The notes below the pieces were generated by a model. It was not told the DNA's origin and searched no databases. It saw nothing but the letters and a program-made list of their open reading frames with translations. From Constrictibacter sp. MBR-5 (GTDB taxonomy: Bacteria > Pseudomonadota > Alphaproteobacteria > JAJUGE01), in the NCBI RefSeq assembly GCF_040549485.1, contig NZ_JBEPTK010000006.1, positions 248,001 through 312,000 on the forward strand: a DNA stretch of 64,000 nt, read 5' to 3'. The position numbers and the translations under genes are program-made. Of this stretch, positions 42,623 to 52,624 are shown one piece after another (positions within the stretch are counted from its first letter, which is position 1; the number at the start of each line of letters is the position of its first letter).

Positions 42623-43996
42623 ATGTCGGACTTTCTCACCGGCCGGAGCAGCTCGGCCATTCCCCTGACGGTCGTGACGAGCGGCCAGTATGACGGGTGG
42701 CTCGAGGCGCAGCCGGCAGGGGTCCGGGCTTGGCTCGATGCCTCGGCATTCAAGGGCAAGCCGGGCTCGGTGGTGCGGATACCCGACGCGGAACGCGGCG
42801 TATCGCAGGTCGTCGTCGGCGTGGAGGACCCCGCGTCTCCCTGGAGCTACGGAGACCTGCCCGCGCGGCTCGAGAAGGGCACCTATCGCCTGGACCGGGA
42901 TCTTTCGGCGCACGCTGCCACCCAGGCCACGATCGGCTGGGGCCTCGGAACCTATGCATTCGACCGCTACAAGCGGCGCGACAAGGCGTTCGCGACCCTG
43001 GTCTGGCCCGAACAGGCGGACCGCGACCATGCGCTTCGGACGATCGAAGCCGTCTTCCTCGCCCGCGACCTGATCAATACGCCCGCCAACGATCTCGGCC
43101 CCGCCGAACTGGAGGATGCCGCACGCGCGCTCGCCAAGAAGCACAAGGCGAAGTTCAACACCATCGTCGGCGACGACCTGCTGAAGCAGAACTACCCGAC
43201 CATCCACATGGTCGGCCGCGGCAGCGTCCGGGCGCCCCGCCTGATCGACATCCGCTGGGGCAAGGCGGGCGCCCCGCGCGTGACCCTGGTCGGCAAGGGC
43301 GTCTGCTTCGACACCGGCGGCTACGACCTCAAGCCGTCGTCGGGCATGCTGAACATGAAGAAGGACATGGGCGGTGCCGCGAACATCCTGGGGCTCGCGC
43401 ACATGGTCATGGCGGCGAAGCTGCCGGTCCGGTTGCGGGTGCTGATCCCGGCGGTCGAGAACAGCGTGTCGGGCAACGCGATGCGGCCGCGCGACATCGT
43501 CAAGACGCGCAAGGGGCTGACCGTCGAGATCGGCAACACCGACGCCGAGGGCCGTCTCGTCCTGTGCGACGCGCTCGCCGACGCCGACGACGAGAAGCCG
43601 GATCTGGTCATCGACTGCGCCACCCTCACCGGCGCGGCCCGCGTGGCACTCGGCCAGGACCTGCCGGCCCTGTTCTGCAACGACGACGATTTCGCCGCCG
43701 GCCTCACCGCGCATGGCGGCAGCGAGGCCGACCCGATGTGGCGGCTGCCGCTGTGGGACGGCTACCGCAAGAACCTCGACAGCGACATCGCCGACATGAA
43801 CAACGTCTCCGAAGGCGGCTTCGGCGGCGCGATCACCGCCGCCCTCTACCTCCAGGCCTTCGTCTCCAAGGAGACGAAATGGGCGCACGTCGACATGTTC
43901 GCCTGGAACCAGGGCAACCGCCCCGGCCGGCCGAAGGGCGGCGAGGCCCAGTTCATCCGCGCCGCCTTCGGCTATCTGCGCGAACGGTATGCATGA
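42623..43996 (+). CDS. Leucyl aminopeptidase (M17 family)
   Basis: A 457-residue cytosolic aminopeptidase with two catalytic metal ions. The active-site stretch GVCFDTGGYDLKPSSGMLNMKKDMGGAA supplies Lys and Asp ligands, and NTDAEGRLVLCDAL holds Asp, Glu and the catalytic Arg. CATLTGAARVALG and NNVSEGGFGGAITAALYL are also M17 hallmarks. The N-terminal domain is shorter than in E. coli PepA, as in the alphaproteobacterial PepB-like branch. ATG 42623 has AAAGGA upstream; ATG 42575 would add 16 residues with a weaker site. It releases N-terminal residues from peptides and is followed by a terminator-like hairpin and the amino-acid ABC operon. Confidence 0.92.
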   Translation: MSDFLTGRSSSAIPLTVVTSGQYDGWLEAQPAGVRAWLDASAFKGKPGSVVRIPDAERGVSQVVVGVEDPASPWSYGDLPARLEKGTYRLDRDLSAHAATQATIGWGLGTYAFDRYKRRDKAFATLVWPEQADRDHALRTIEAVFLARDLINTPANDLGPAELEDAARALAKKHKAKFNTIVGDDLLKQNYPTIHMVGRGSVRAPRLIDIRWGKAGAPRVTLVGKGVCFDTGGYDLKPSSGMLNMKKDMGGAANILGLAHMVMAAKLPVRLRVLIPAVENSVSGNAMRPRDIVKTRKGLTVEIGNTDAEGRLVLCDALADADDEKPDLVIDCATLTGAARVALGQDLPALFCNDDDFAAGLTAHGGSEADPMWRLPLWDGYRKNLDSDIADMNNVSEGGFGGAITAALYLQAFVSKETKWAHVDMFAWNQGNRPGRPKGGEAQFIRAAFGYLRERYA

Positions 43997-43999
43997 GAC

Positions 44000-44030
44000 G
44001 GCGGCGCGCGCGCCACAGCGCGCGTCCGCC
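44000..44030 (+). terminator. Possible terminator after the aminopeptidase gene
   Basis: GGCGG...CGCGCGC and GCGCGCG..CCGCC pair imperfectly around a short CACA-type loop, beginning 4 bases after the stop codon, followed by TAAATAAT. It is GC-rich and A/T follows, but there is no continuous U-tract. Confidence 0.4.
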
Positions 44031-44095
44031 TAAATAATCGGCAGTTCCGCCCGCGCATAAGCCCACACCTCGCCCGCTCCGGCCCGTAGACGGGC

Positions 44096-44111
44096 TGGCA
44101 TGCCGCTTGCG
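44096..44111 (+). promoter_or_regulatory. Sigma-54 promoter of the amino-acid ABC operon
   Basis: TGGCATG-CCGC-TTGCG matches the sigma-54 consensus TGGCAYG-N4-TTGCW at every position but the last, with exact -24/-12 spacing. Transcription would start near 44122, 32 bases before ATG 44154. A GCCCG-TAGA-CGGGC inverted repeat overlaps its upstream edge (44083-44096). Nitrogen-responsive control through NtrC is the natural reading for an amino-acid importer, though I see no clear NtrC site. Confidence 0.7.
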
Positions 44112-44153
44112 GTAATCCTCCGGCAAAGAAGGCCGGAACGGGAGACTGGCGGA

Positions 44154-45011
44154 ATGATGCGGAACGTGCGGACGAAGACGGCGCGGGCGGCGGTCGCCGC
44201 CGCGGTCCTGGTGCTCGCGGCGGGCGGCGCCCAGGCGCAGGAGAAGTTCAGGGTCGCGGCCGACGTGGGCTACGCGCCGCATGTCATGGCGAAGCCGACG
44301 GGCGGCGTCGAAGGCATGAACATCGACATCGGCGAGGCCATCGCCAAGAAGATGGGCATGCAGCTGGAGGTGATCGACCAGCAATGGTCCGGCATCTTCG
44401 CCGGCCTCAACGCCAAGAAGTACGACATGATCGTCGCCCCGACGACCATCACCGAGGAGCGCGCCAAGTCGATGCTCTTCACCGAGGGCTACTTCGAGAG
44501 CGAATACCAGTTCGTCATCAAGAAGGGCGCACCGCAGGTCACCTCGCTGGACGACCTGAAGGGCAAGGTCCTGTCGGTCAACAAGGGCAACCTCTACGAC
44601 AAGTGGGCGACCGAGCGTGAGCCGCAGTACGGCTGGACGGTCATGCGCTTCGACAAGAATGCCGACGCCATCGCAGCGGTCATCGCCGGGCGCGCCACCG
44701 CCAACATGGCGGGCTCCACGGTCGGCGGCTGGGCCGCGAAGCAGAACCCGATGATCGTTCCGTCGACCCTGATCATCTCCACCGGCCTGGTGTTCGGCAT
44801 GGCCTTCCGGCTGGACGACGTCGCGCTGCGCAACAAGGTCGAGACGATCATGGAGTGCCTGAAGAAGGACGGCACCATCGCCGCCGCCTTCGAGAAGTGG
44901 ACGGGTCAGAAGCCCGGCCCCGACGCCGTGGTCCACACGATCGACCCGGGCTTCGGTGCGAAGGGCTTCAACGGCTACGACCCGACCCCGCACGAGGTGA
45001 AGTGCGGCTGA
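44154..45011 (+). CDS. Polar amino-acid ABC transporter binding protein
   Basis: A 285-residue periplasmic binding protein of SBP family 3. The signal peptide runs to about residue 25 (AAAVLVLAAGGAQAQ). GMNIDIGEAIAKKMGMQLEVIDQQWSGIFAGL and KYDMIVAPTTITEERAKSMLFTEGYFE are family signature regions, with DLKGKVLSVNKGN in the second lobe. It heads a binding protein-ATPase-permease-permease operon importing an amino acid or related compound; the specificity is not evident. ATG 44154 follows GGGAG, with a second ATG at 44157. A sigma-54 element lies just upstream. Confidence 0.92.
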   Translation: MMRNVRTKTARAAVAAAVLVLAAGGAQAQEKFRVAADVGYAPHVMAKPTGGVEGMNIDIGEAIAKKMGMQLEVIDQQWSGIFAGLNAKKYDMIVAPTTITEERAKSMLFTEGYFESEYQFVIKKGAPQVTSLDDLKGKVLSVNKGNLYDKWATEREPQYGWTVMRFDKNADAIAAVIAGRATANMAGSTVGGWAAKQNPMIVPSTLIISTGLVFGMAFRLDDVALRNKVETIMECLKKDGTIAAAFEKWTGQKPGPDAVVHTIDPGFGAKGFNGYDPTPHEVKCG

Positions 45012-45126
45012 TCCGGCCGTAGCGCGTCACCGGGGCGGCACCGCCGCCCCTCCCTCCCCGGGGCGGCCGGCGGCCCCCCCTTCCCTTCCATCGCAGTGGA
45101 CGGCTGGTGCCGAGCCGGCCGATCGG

Positions 45127-45882
<756 letters not shown>

Positions 45883-45900
45883 GGCGCGGAGCGCCGCCCG

Positions 45901-46572
45901 ATGGAACAGTTCGCGCACAACTTCTTCAACGTTCCGATCATGCTCCAGTATCTCCCGGAGATGCTGAAGGGCCTGGTCGTCACCCTCGAACTGGCGGCTC
46001 TGGTCGTGCTCACCGGCCTGTCGACCGGGCTACTGCTCGCCCTGGGCCGCTCGTTCCAGTTCAAGCCGGCGAATTTCCTGATCGTCGTGCTGGTCGACAT
46101 CTGCCGGGCCCTGCCGCCGCTGGTGCTGATCATCCTGGTCTACTTCGCCCTGCCCTTCGTCGGCGTGCAGATGTCCGGCTTCGCCGCGGCTTGGCTGGTC
46201 CTGTCGCTGGTGCTCGCCTCCTTCTCGGAGGAGATCTTCTGGGCGGGCATCACCTCGGTGCAGAGGGGCCAGTGGGAGGCTTCGCGCTCGACCGGCCTCT
46301 CCTTCGTCCAGACGCTGGGCTACGTCGTCCTGCCGCAGGCGTTCAAGCTGACGATCCCGCCGCTGACCAACCGGACCATCGCGGTCACCAAGAACACCGC
46401 GCTCGCCTCGGTGGTCGCCGTCGACGAACTGCTGACCCAGGCGGGAACCGCGCAGGCCTATTCGGCCAACACCTCGCCGCTCACCGTCGCCGCGATCGGC
46501 TACCTGCTGATCTTCTTCCCCCTGGTGGTGCTCAGCCGCTGGGTCGAAAGCCGCTACGGCTGGAAGCGCTGA
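45901..46572 (+). CDS. Amino-acid ABC transporter permease 1
   Basis: A 223-residue HisM/GlnP-type permease with about five helices. The EAA coupling loop reads GQWEASRSTGLSFVQTLGYVVLPQAFKLTIPPL near residue 120. GLVVTLELAALVVL is the first core helix. It lies 18 bases after the ATPase gene and 9 before the second permease, with which it should form a heterodimeric channel. Confidence 0.92.
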   Translation: MEQFAHNFFNVPIMLQYLPEMLKGLVVTLELAALVVLTGLSTGLLLALGRSFQFKPANFLIVVLVDICRALPPLVLIILVYFALPFVGVQMSGFAAAWLVLSLVLASFSEEIFWAGITSVQRGQWEASRSTGLSFVQTLGYVVLPQAFKLTIPPLTNRTIAVTKNTALASVVAVDELLTQAGTAQAYSANTSPLTVAAIGYLLIFFPLVVLSRWVESRYGWKR

Positions 46573-46581
46573 GGCCGCCCG

Positions 46582-47253
<672 letters not shown>

Positions 47254-47375
47254 CTTCGGTTGCACCGCCGACTTGGCAGGACCATTTCCCTAGATCGGCG
47301 CAGCGTCGCCGACCGCTGACGGACATGGTGGAGATCGACATCGACGAGTGAGGCGGCGCGCCGCCCACTGCGCCG

Positions 47376-47460
47376 CCACCCCCACAAAAACCCATGAAAA
47401 CCTATCCGCCGCACACCCGGCTGCGCGCACCACCCCCATAAAACCCTACGAAAACCTATC
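47376..47460. repeat. Two 31-bp direct repeats in a convergent gap
   Basis: Copies at 47376-47406 and 47430-47460 are 27/31 identical and start exactly 54 bases apart. Both begin CCACCCCCA(C/T)AAAA and end GAAAACCTATC. They differ only at positions 10, 15, 18 and 20. The segment is unusually A- and C-rich against the high-GC background. With only two copies this is not a CRISPR array. Function is unknown. Confidence 0.65.
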
Positions 47461-47468
47461 GCGGCGAC

Positions 47469-49163
47469 TCAGCCCACGCCGTAGTCGCGCAGGGCGGCCT
47501 CGGCGGTCACGTAGCCGTCGGCGACGTCCTCGCGCACCAGCGCCGGGTCGCGCTCGGCGTGCGGGCCGTAGCCGCCGGAACCGGGCACGTCGAAGATGAC
47601 GCGCGAGCCGGCGGGCGCGGTGAAGGCGCCCTTGCTCAGCGGGCGCCGGCTGGTGCCGTCGGGATGCTCGACCGTCAGCCGGGCCGGCGATCCGGCCGAA
47701 CCACCGACGAGACCGAAGGGCGCCGAGACGGTGCGTTCGCAGCAGATCGCGGCGCGCGAATCGTGGTCGAGCACGCGCCAGACGCGGCGCACGCCGCAGC
47801 CGCCGCGCCAGCGGCCGGCACCGCCGGAGTCGGGCAGGATCGAATATTCCTCGACCCTGACCGGGAAGCTCATCTCGAGCACCTCGATCGGCGTGTTCAT
47901 CGTGTTGGAGATCGTGCTGGCGACCGCGTTGATGCCGTCCTTGCCCGGCCGCGCGCCGAAGCCGCCCTTGATGGTCTCGTAGCTGACATAGCGCTCGCCG
48001 CTGCGCGGATCGGTGCCGCCCAGCGTCAGCACGGCGGAGGTGCCCTGGCTGCAGGCCATCACGTTGTCCGGAGCGAAGGCGACGCAGGCGCCGAACATCA
48101 TGTCGGCGATCCGGTGCGACATCTCGTGGTTGGCGTAGACCACGGGCGACGGCGACTGGGCGTGGACCACCGAGCCGGGCTCCGCGACCACTTCGACCGG
48201 CCGCCAGCAGCCGGAGTTCGGCGGGATCAGGCTGTTGGGGTCGGCGATCATCTTCAGCGCGCAGAAGACGCCGGACGCCGTGACGGTCAGCGGCGCGTTG
48301 ATCGGCCCGGCCACCGCGGGGTCGGTGCCGGTGAAGTCGACCCGCAGCCGGTCGCCGGACTTCACGACGTGCATACGGATGGTGAAGGTGCGGTCCTCGG
48401 TCTCGCCCGGCTCCAGGATGCCATCGCCGTCGCAGACGTCCTCGAAACGGCCCTCTCCGTCCGGCAGCCGGGAGAGCGCGTCGCGCATCAGCCGCTCGGA
48501 ATAGTCGAGCACCTCGTCCATGATCCGGGTCAGGGTCGCCGCGCCGTAGCGGGTGGCGAGTTCGCCCATCCGGATCGTGGCGCGCCGGCAGGCGGCCATC
48601 TGGGCGCGCAGGTCGCCTCGGCGCTCCTCGGGCGTGCGGACGTTGGCGAAGATAATCGCCTCGATGTCGCGCAGCATCTCGCCGTTGACGGCGAGCCGCA
48701 CCGGCGGCAGGCGCAGCCCCTCGCCGTAGATCTCGGTGACGGCGCCGTAGCTGCCGGGCGTCGCACTGCCGATATCCGGCCAGTGCGCACGCACGCAGGC
48801 GAAGCCCAGCAGGACGTCCTCGTGGAAGGCGGGTGCGACGACGTTCACGTCCGGCAGGTGCGAGCCGCCGAAATAGGGATCGTTGTGGACGAACATGTCG
48901 CCCGGCGCGAAGGCGTCGAACGACTTCACCACCGCCCGCACCGCGTCCGGCATCGAGCCCAGGTGGATCGGCAGGTCCGGCCCCTGCGCCACCATCTGGC
49001 CTGTGGCGTCGAACACGCCGCAGGAATAGTCGCCCGCCACCTTCAGGATCGGCGAATAGGCCGTCTTGGCGAGGACGACCTTCATCTCCTCGGCGGCGGC
49101 GTAGAGCGCGTTCTTGACGACTTCGAAGGTGACCGGGTCAGTGCGGTCCGTGGCGTCGCTCAT
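47469..49163 (-). CDS. Hydantoinase/oxoprolinase B-type subunit (copy 2)
   Basis: A 564-residue HyuB-family subunit, second of its kind in the window. Motifs include VTFEVVKNALYAAAEEM, YSCGVFDATGQMVAQ, VHNDPYFGGSHLPDVNVV, FTGTDPAV, and the C-terminal VPGSGGYG and GYVTAEAALRDYGVG. The ATG at 49163 has GAGGGGAG 8 bases before it. An ATG at 49184 would overlap the A-gene stop by 4 bases and add seven residues. It acts with the A subunit encoded just upstream. The opening V-T-F-E-V-V-K-N-A-L differs clearly from copy 1, so the pairs are diverged paralogues, probably with different substrates. Confidence 0.87.
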   Translation of the reverse strand: MSDATDRTDPVTFEVVKNALYAAAEEMKVVLAKTAYSPILKVAGDYSCGVFDATGQMVAQGPDLPIHLGSMPDAVRAVVKSFDAFAPGDMFVHNDPYFGGSHLPDVNVVAPAFHEDVLLGFACVRAHWPDIGSATPGSYGAVTEIYGEGLRLPPVRLAVNGEMLRDIEAIIFANVRTPEERRGDLRAQMAACRRATIRMGELATRYGAATLTRIMDEVLDYSERLMRDALSRLPDGEGRFEDVCDGDGILEPGETEDRTFTIRMHVVKSGDRLRVDFTGTDPAVAGPINAPLTVTASGVFCALKMIADPNSLIPPNSGCWRPVEVVAEPGSVVHAQSPSPVVYANHEMSHRIADMMFGACVAFAPDNVMACSQGTSAVLTLGGTDPRSGERYVSYETIKGGFGARPGKDGINAVASTISNTMNTPIEVLEMSFPVRVEEYSILPDSGGAGRWRGGCGVRRVWRVLDHDSRAAICCERTVSAPFGLVGGSAGSPARLTVEHPDGTSRRPLSKGAFTAPAGSRVIFDVPGSGGYGPHAERDPALVREDVADGYVTAEAALRDYGVG

Positions 49164-49180
49164 CGGCTTGCTCCCCTCGC

Positions 49181-51262
49181 TCATGCCGCCCGCCGGCGCA
49201 TCACGATGAACCCGTCCCCGTCGATCTCGGTCCGCCAGCCGGGCGGGACGACCAGGGTCGCGTCGACCGACTCGACGATCGCCGGCCCGTTCAGCACGTC
49301 GCCGGGGACGAGCCCGTCGCGCCAGCGCACCGGGCAGTCGACGAACCCCGTCTCGCGGAACCAGACGCTCCGCGTCCGGTCGCGTGCCCGGTCGGGCGCC
49401 TCGGGCAGATGGCGCAAGCGCAGCCGCTCCAGCGTGCCGACGGCGCTGAGCCGCAGGTTGACCAGTTGCACCCGCTCGGTCGGATTGCTGTGGCCGTAGG
49501 TCTCGCGGTGGCGTGTGTGGAAGTCGGCGGCCAGCGCGTCGAGCGCCGCCCGGTCGATGGTTCCGTCGCGCATCGGCACTGTCAGTTCGTAGGCCTGCCG
49601 CCCGTAGCGCACGTCCGCCGAGCGGACCAGCGCCCCGCGCTCCGCGCCGAACCCTGCCGTGGTCAGCATGGCGGTGCCGGCCGCTTCCATCTCGGCCATG
49701 ACCCCGGCGATCCGTGCCGGGTCGACGGTGTCGAGCGGGGCGTAGAGCGTGCGGACATAGTCGCGGCGCAGGTCCGTCGCGACCAGGCCGAGCGCCGAGA
49801 AGACGCCGGGCACCGGCGGCACGATGACCTCAGGTATGCCGAGTTCCTCGGCGAGACGCGCGGCGTGCACGGGCCCCGCCCCGCCGAAGGCGACCAGTGC
49901 GCAGCCGCGCGGATCGTGGCCGCGCTCGATCGAGACGATGCGCAGGGCGGCGGCCATGTTGGCGTTGACGATCTCGATCACGCCCGCCGCCGCCTCGGCC
50001 GTGGTCATCCCGAGCGGCGCGCCGACCTTCTCGCCCAGGGCGCGCTCCGCCGCCGCCGCGTCGATCGGCAGGTCGCCGCCGAGCAGCGCCTCCCGATCGA
50101 GATAGCCCAGCACGACGTTGGCGTCGCTGACGGTGGGCTCGGTGCCGCCGCGGCCGTAGCAGACCGGGCCGGGCTCCGCCCCGGCGCTCTGCGGACCGAC
50201 CTTCAGCGCGCCGCCGGCGTCGACCCAGGCGATGCTGCCGCCGCCGGCGCTGACCTCGGCGAGGTCGATGACGGGCACGCGGATCGGGTGTCCGGTGCCG
50301 TGCAGCCAGCGGTTGACGTTGCCGTGGCCGCCGACCTCGTACTCCGGTGTCACCGCGACCTCGCCGCCGGCGATCAGGCTGGCCTTCGCGGTCGTGCCGC
50401 CCATGTCGAACGAGATCAGGTCGGGCCGGCCGAGCTGCCGGCCGATCAGCGCGGCGGCGACGACGCCGGCCGCCGGGCCGGACTCGACGGCCATCGCCGG
50501 CATGCGCAGCGCCTCCGCCGTCTCGAACACGCCGCCGCTGGACCCCATGACGTAGAACGGCGGCAGGCCGAGCGCCCCCAGCGCCGCCTCCAGCCGCTCC
50601 AGATAGGAGCGCAGGATCGGCGCCACATAGGCGCAGACCGCCGTCGTGCTGGTCCGCTCGAACTCGCGGATCTCGGGCAGCACCTCGCTCGACAGGTAGA
50701 CGGGGATGTCTGGCAGCAGGGCCCGCAGCCGCTCGCCCACGCGCCGTTCGTGGGCATCGTTGAGAAACGAGAAGAGCAGGCACACGGCGACGGCCTGTAC
50801 GTCCGCGGCGCGGATCTCTGCGGCGATCGCCTCCAGCCCGCTCTCGTCGAGCGGCTCGACCACTTCGCCCGCCGCGCCGATGCGCTCGGCGACCTCGAAC
50901 CGCAGGCGCCGCGGCACCAGCACCGACGGCGGGTCCTGGAACAGGTCGTAGAGGTCGGCCCGCGCCGAGCGCCGCAGCTCCAGCACGTCGCGGAAGCCGC
51001 GCGTCGCGATCAGCGCCGTCCGGCCGCCCTTGTTCTCGAGCAGGGCGTTGGTCACCACCGTGGTCGCATGGGCGACGAGGCTCACGGCACTCGGTGCGAC
51101 CCCCTCCCGCGTGATGGCGGCCTGCACGCCTTCCACCACCGCCCGGGAGAAGTCCCGGGGTGTCGTCAGCACCTTGGCGAGACGGATCCGCCCGTCGGCC
51201 TCGTTCACCAGTGCGACGTCCGTGAACGTGCCGCCGATATCGACCCCGATCCGCCAACCCAT
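49181..51262 (-). CDS. Hydantoinase/oxoprolinase A-type subunit (copy 2)
   Basis: A 693-residue HyuA-family subunit. It opens IGVDIGGTFTDVALVNEADG and carries ISFDMGGTTAKASLI, SAGGGSIAWVDAGG, GAEPGPVCYGRGG and CALVAFGGAGPVHAARLAEEL. It uses ATP to activate a cyclic amide, with the B subunit as partner. ATG 51262 is the family start; frames upstream lack conservation. The TAXI binding-protein genes precede it on the same strand, with an intrinsic terminator in the 107-base gap, so part of its transcription may depend on read-through or a separate promoter. Confidence 0.88.
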   Translation of the reverse strand: MGWRIGVDIGGTFTDVALVNEADGRIRLAKVLTTPRDFSRAVVEGVQAAITREGVAPSAVSLVAHATTVVTNALLENKGGRTALIATRGFRDVLELRRSARADLYDLFQDPPSVLVPRRLRFEVAERIGAAGEVVEPLDESGLEAIAAEIRAADVQAVAVCLLFSFLNDAHERRVGERLRALLPDIPVYLSSEVLPEIREFERTSTTAVCAYVAPILRSYLERLEAALGALGLPPFYVMGSSGGVFETAEALRMPAMAVESGPAAGVVAAALIGRQLGRPDLISFDMGGTTAKASLIAGGEVAVTPEYEVGGHGNVNRWLHGTGHPIRVPVIDLAEVSAGGGSIAWVDAGGALKVGPQSAGAEPGPVCYGRGGTEPTVSDANVVLGYLDREALLGGDLPIDAAAAERALGEKVGAPLGMTTAEAAAGVIEIVNANMAAALRIVSIERGHDPRGCALVAFGGAGPVHAARLAEELGIPEVIVPPVPGVFSALGLVATDLRRDYVRTLYAPLDTVDPARIAGVMAEMEAAGTAMLTTAGFGAERGALVRSADVRYGRQAYELTVPMRDGTIDRAALDALAADFHTRHRETYGHSNPTERVQLVNLRLSAVGTLERLRLRHLPEAPDRARDRTRSVWFRETGFVDCPVRWRDGLVPGDVLNGPAIVESVDATLVVPPGWRTEIDGDGFIVMRRRAA

Positions 51263-51316
51263 GCCGCAGCCCCCGTCCGGTTCGGCGTCCAGTCTGGGCA
51301 AGCCTGCGCAAAAACG

Positions 51317-51345
51317 AAAGGGGAGCGGTGACACCGCCCCCCTTT
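51317..51345 (-). terminator. Intrinsic terminator between TAXI and hydantoinase genes
   Basis: On the minus strand AAAGGGG-G-GCGGT and ACCGC-T-CCCCTTT pair around a GTC loop, followed by CGTTTTTGC. It stands 24 bases after the downstream TAXI stop codon and would limit transcription into hyuA, separating their expression levels. Confidence 0.7.
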
Positions 51346-51369
51346 CCGGCCGCTACGGCCTTGGGAGGG

Positions 51370-52509
51370 TTACCACTCCGTCCAGATCGGATTGAGGCCG
51401 GCCTTGGTGAGAACGTCGGCGCGGACCTTCATCCAGCCCTTCTCGAAAGTGTCCGCGTCCTTGGCGTTGGCGACGTGATCCTTCCAGGCGTCACGCAGGA
51501 GCTTCTCGCGCGCCAGCAGATCCGCCTGATGTTCCTCCTCGGCGGCCTTCCAGATGCCCTTTTCCTTGTAGTATCGGATCGCACCCGGATGGAACGGCAG
51601 TACCCAGCTGAGCACCTGCCTGTCGAGCGCCCAGCCCCTGGCACCGGGGGCGGAGTCCTTGTACTCGGGGTAGAGTTCGTACATCGCCGCGGTCATCTGA
51701 TAGACCATCTCCTCGTCCTGGCTCTCGTAGCCGATGAGGATCGGATAGGGGTAGCTGGCAGCCTCGAACGGTTCCTTGATGCCGGCGCCTTCGCTGCACA
51801 TCGACTTGAAGAAGTAAGGCGCCACCGCGTGCATCCGCTTCCAACCCGCCTCGTCATCGTGAGGCACCGGAGCGTAGTAGTAGCCACGCGGGCCGGCGGC
51901 GATCTTCGTCGCAAAGCCGGAACTGGTGATGGTGATGGCGCCGTCCACCTGCCCTTCGACGACGGCGTCCATCGAGGCGCCGTATCCGCCGAATTCGACG
52001 GTCTTCACGTCCGACCATTCCAGGCCGGCGAAGCGCAGATAGGCATAGACGTTCTGGTTCAGGGCCGGTGCCCCCTTCACCACCGGCAGGCGCTTGCCCT
52101 TGAGGTCCTTGTAGCTGGTGATGCCGAGGTCGCCGGCCAGCATCAGCGTGTTGCACGCGTCGGAGTTGGACATCGACAGCATCCGTAGCGGCTGCGGTCC
52201 CCAGTCCTTCTGGCCGAAGGTGAACACGGCCTCCAGCGCTTGGTAGCCACCGATGCCGAAGGCGGAGAAATCGACCTTGTTCTCCCGCAGCGGCACCAGC
52301 CGGGAGACGTCGTTCTTTCCCGGGAGTACGCGGAGCGTGATGTTCTTCTTGTTCTTCAGCGCCGCACCGATCGCGACCGCCTGATTGTAGCCGGACGAGC
52401 CCACGTCGTAGGCCGTCCACGCCATCGTCGACGGCAGGTCCTTCGCGAAGGTCCCCCCGGCGATCGTCAATCCGGCAACGAGGCTCGTGGTCAACAACGC
52501 GTACCGCAT
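51370..52509 (-). CDS. TAXI-family TRAP binding protein (downstream copy)
   Basis: A 379-residue periplasmic protein of the TAXI group. The signal peptide covers about residues 1-22 (LTTSLVAGLTIAGGTFA). Family features are AWTAYDVGSSGYNQAVAIGAALK, LRVLPGKNDVSRLVPLR, YKDLKGKRLPVVKGAPALN and VEGQVDGAITI. It is clearly paralogous to the upstream copy along its whole length. No TRAP permease gene is in the window, although TAXI proteins normally deliver ligand to a fused DctQM membrane protein. ATG 52509 has an ideal AGGAGG site 7 bases upstream, which may be masked by a leader structure (52517-52559). Confidence 0.88.
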   Translation of the reverse strand: MRYALLTTSLVAGLTIAGGTFAKDLPSTMAWTAYDVGSSGYNQAVAIGAALKNKKNITLRVLPGKNDVSRLVPLRENKVDFSAFGIGGYQALEAVFTFGQKDWGPQPLRMLSMSNSDACNTLMLAGDLGITSYKDLKGKRLPVVKGAPALNQNVYAYLRFAGLEWSDVKTVEFGGYGASMDAVVEGQVDGAITITSSGFATKIAAGPRGYYYAPVPHDDEAGWKRMHAVAPYFFKSMCSEGAGIKEPFEAASYPYPILIGYESQDEEMVYQMTAAMYELYPEYKDSAPGARGWALDRQVLSWVLPFHPGAIRYYKEKGIWKAAEEEHQADLLAREKLLRDAWKDHVANAKDADTFEKGWMKVRADVLTKAGLNPIWTEW

Positions 52510-52516
52510 CTTCGCA

Positions 52517-52559
52517 CCTCCTCTGTCGATCGTTGTTGTTGGGAGGAGTTTTCTCCTCC
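52517..52559 (-). promoter_or_regulatory. Leader hairpin that could compete for the Shine-Dalgarno site
   Basis: In the minus-strand transcript GGAGGAG-AAAA-CTCCTCC (52559-52542) forms a perfect 7-bp hairpin. Its 3' arm can instead pair over six bases (CTCCTC with GAGGAG) with the true ribosome-binding site AGAGGAGG at 52524-52517, 17 bases further on. The two pairings exclude each other, as in a translational switch. No ligand-binding domain is recognised, and purine-rich repeats can give such complementarity by chance. Confidence 0.4.
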
Positions 52560-52565
52560 GAAAGC

Positions 52566-52602
52566 AGAACGGCCCCGCGGCGGGACGCCGTGGGGCCGTT
52601 CT
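52566..52602 (-). terminator. Very stable hairpin between the two TAXI genes
   Basis: AGAACGGCCCC and GGGGCCGTTCT plus an inner CGGCG/CGCCG give a stem of about 17 bp (one G-U) with a 3-base loop, 22 bases after the upstream TAXI stop. On the minus strand GCTTTC follows, a weak U-tract. It may terminate partially or protect the upstream mRNA, so that the two paralogues are made at different levels. Confidence 0.65.
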
Positions 52603-52624
52603 GTCGTCAGCGGCGCATCGCCGC

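Noticed and set aside
44000-44030. Hairpin considered as a sigma-54 enhancer or regulator site
   Set aside because: It begins 4 bases after a stop codon and is better explained as a 3'-end structure of the aminopeptidase transcript.
47376-47460. Direct repeats considered as a CRISPR remnant
   Set aside because: There are only two imperfect copies, a 23-base spacer and no cas genes, and the repeat lacks a typical CRISPR form.
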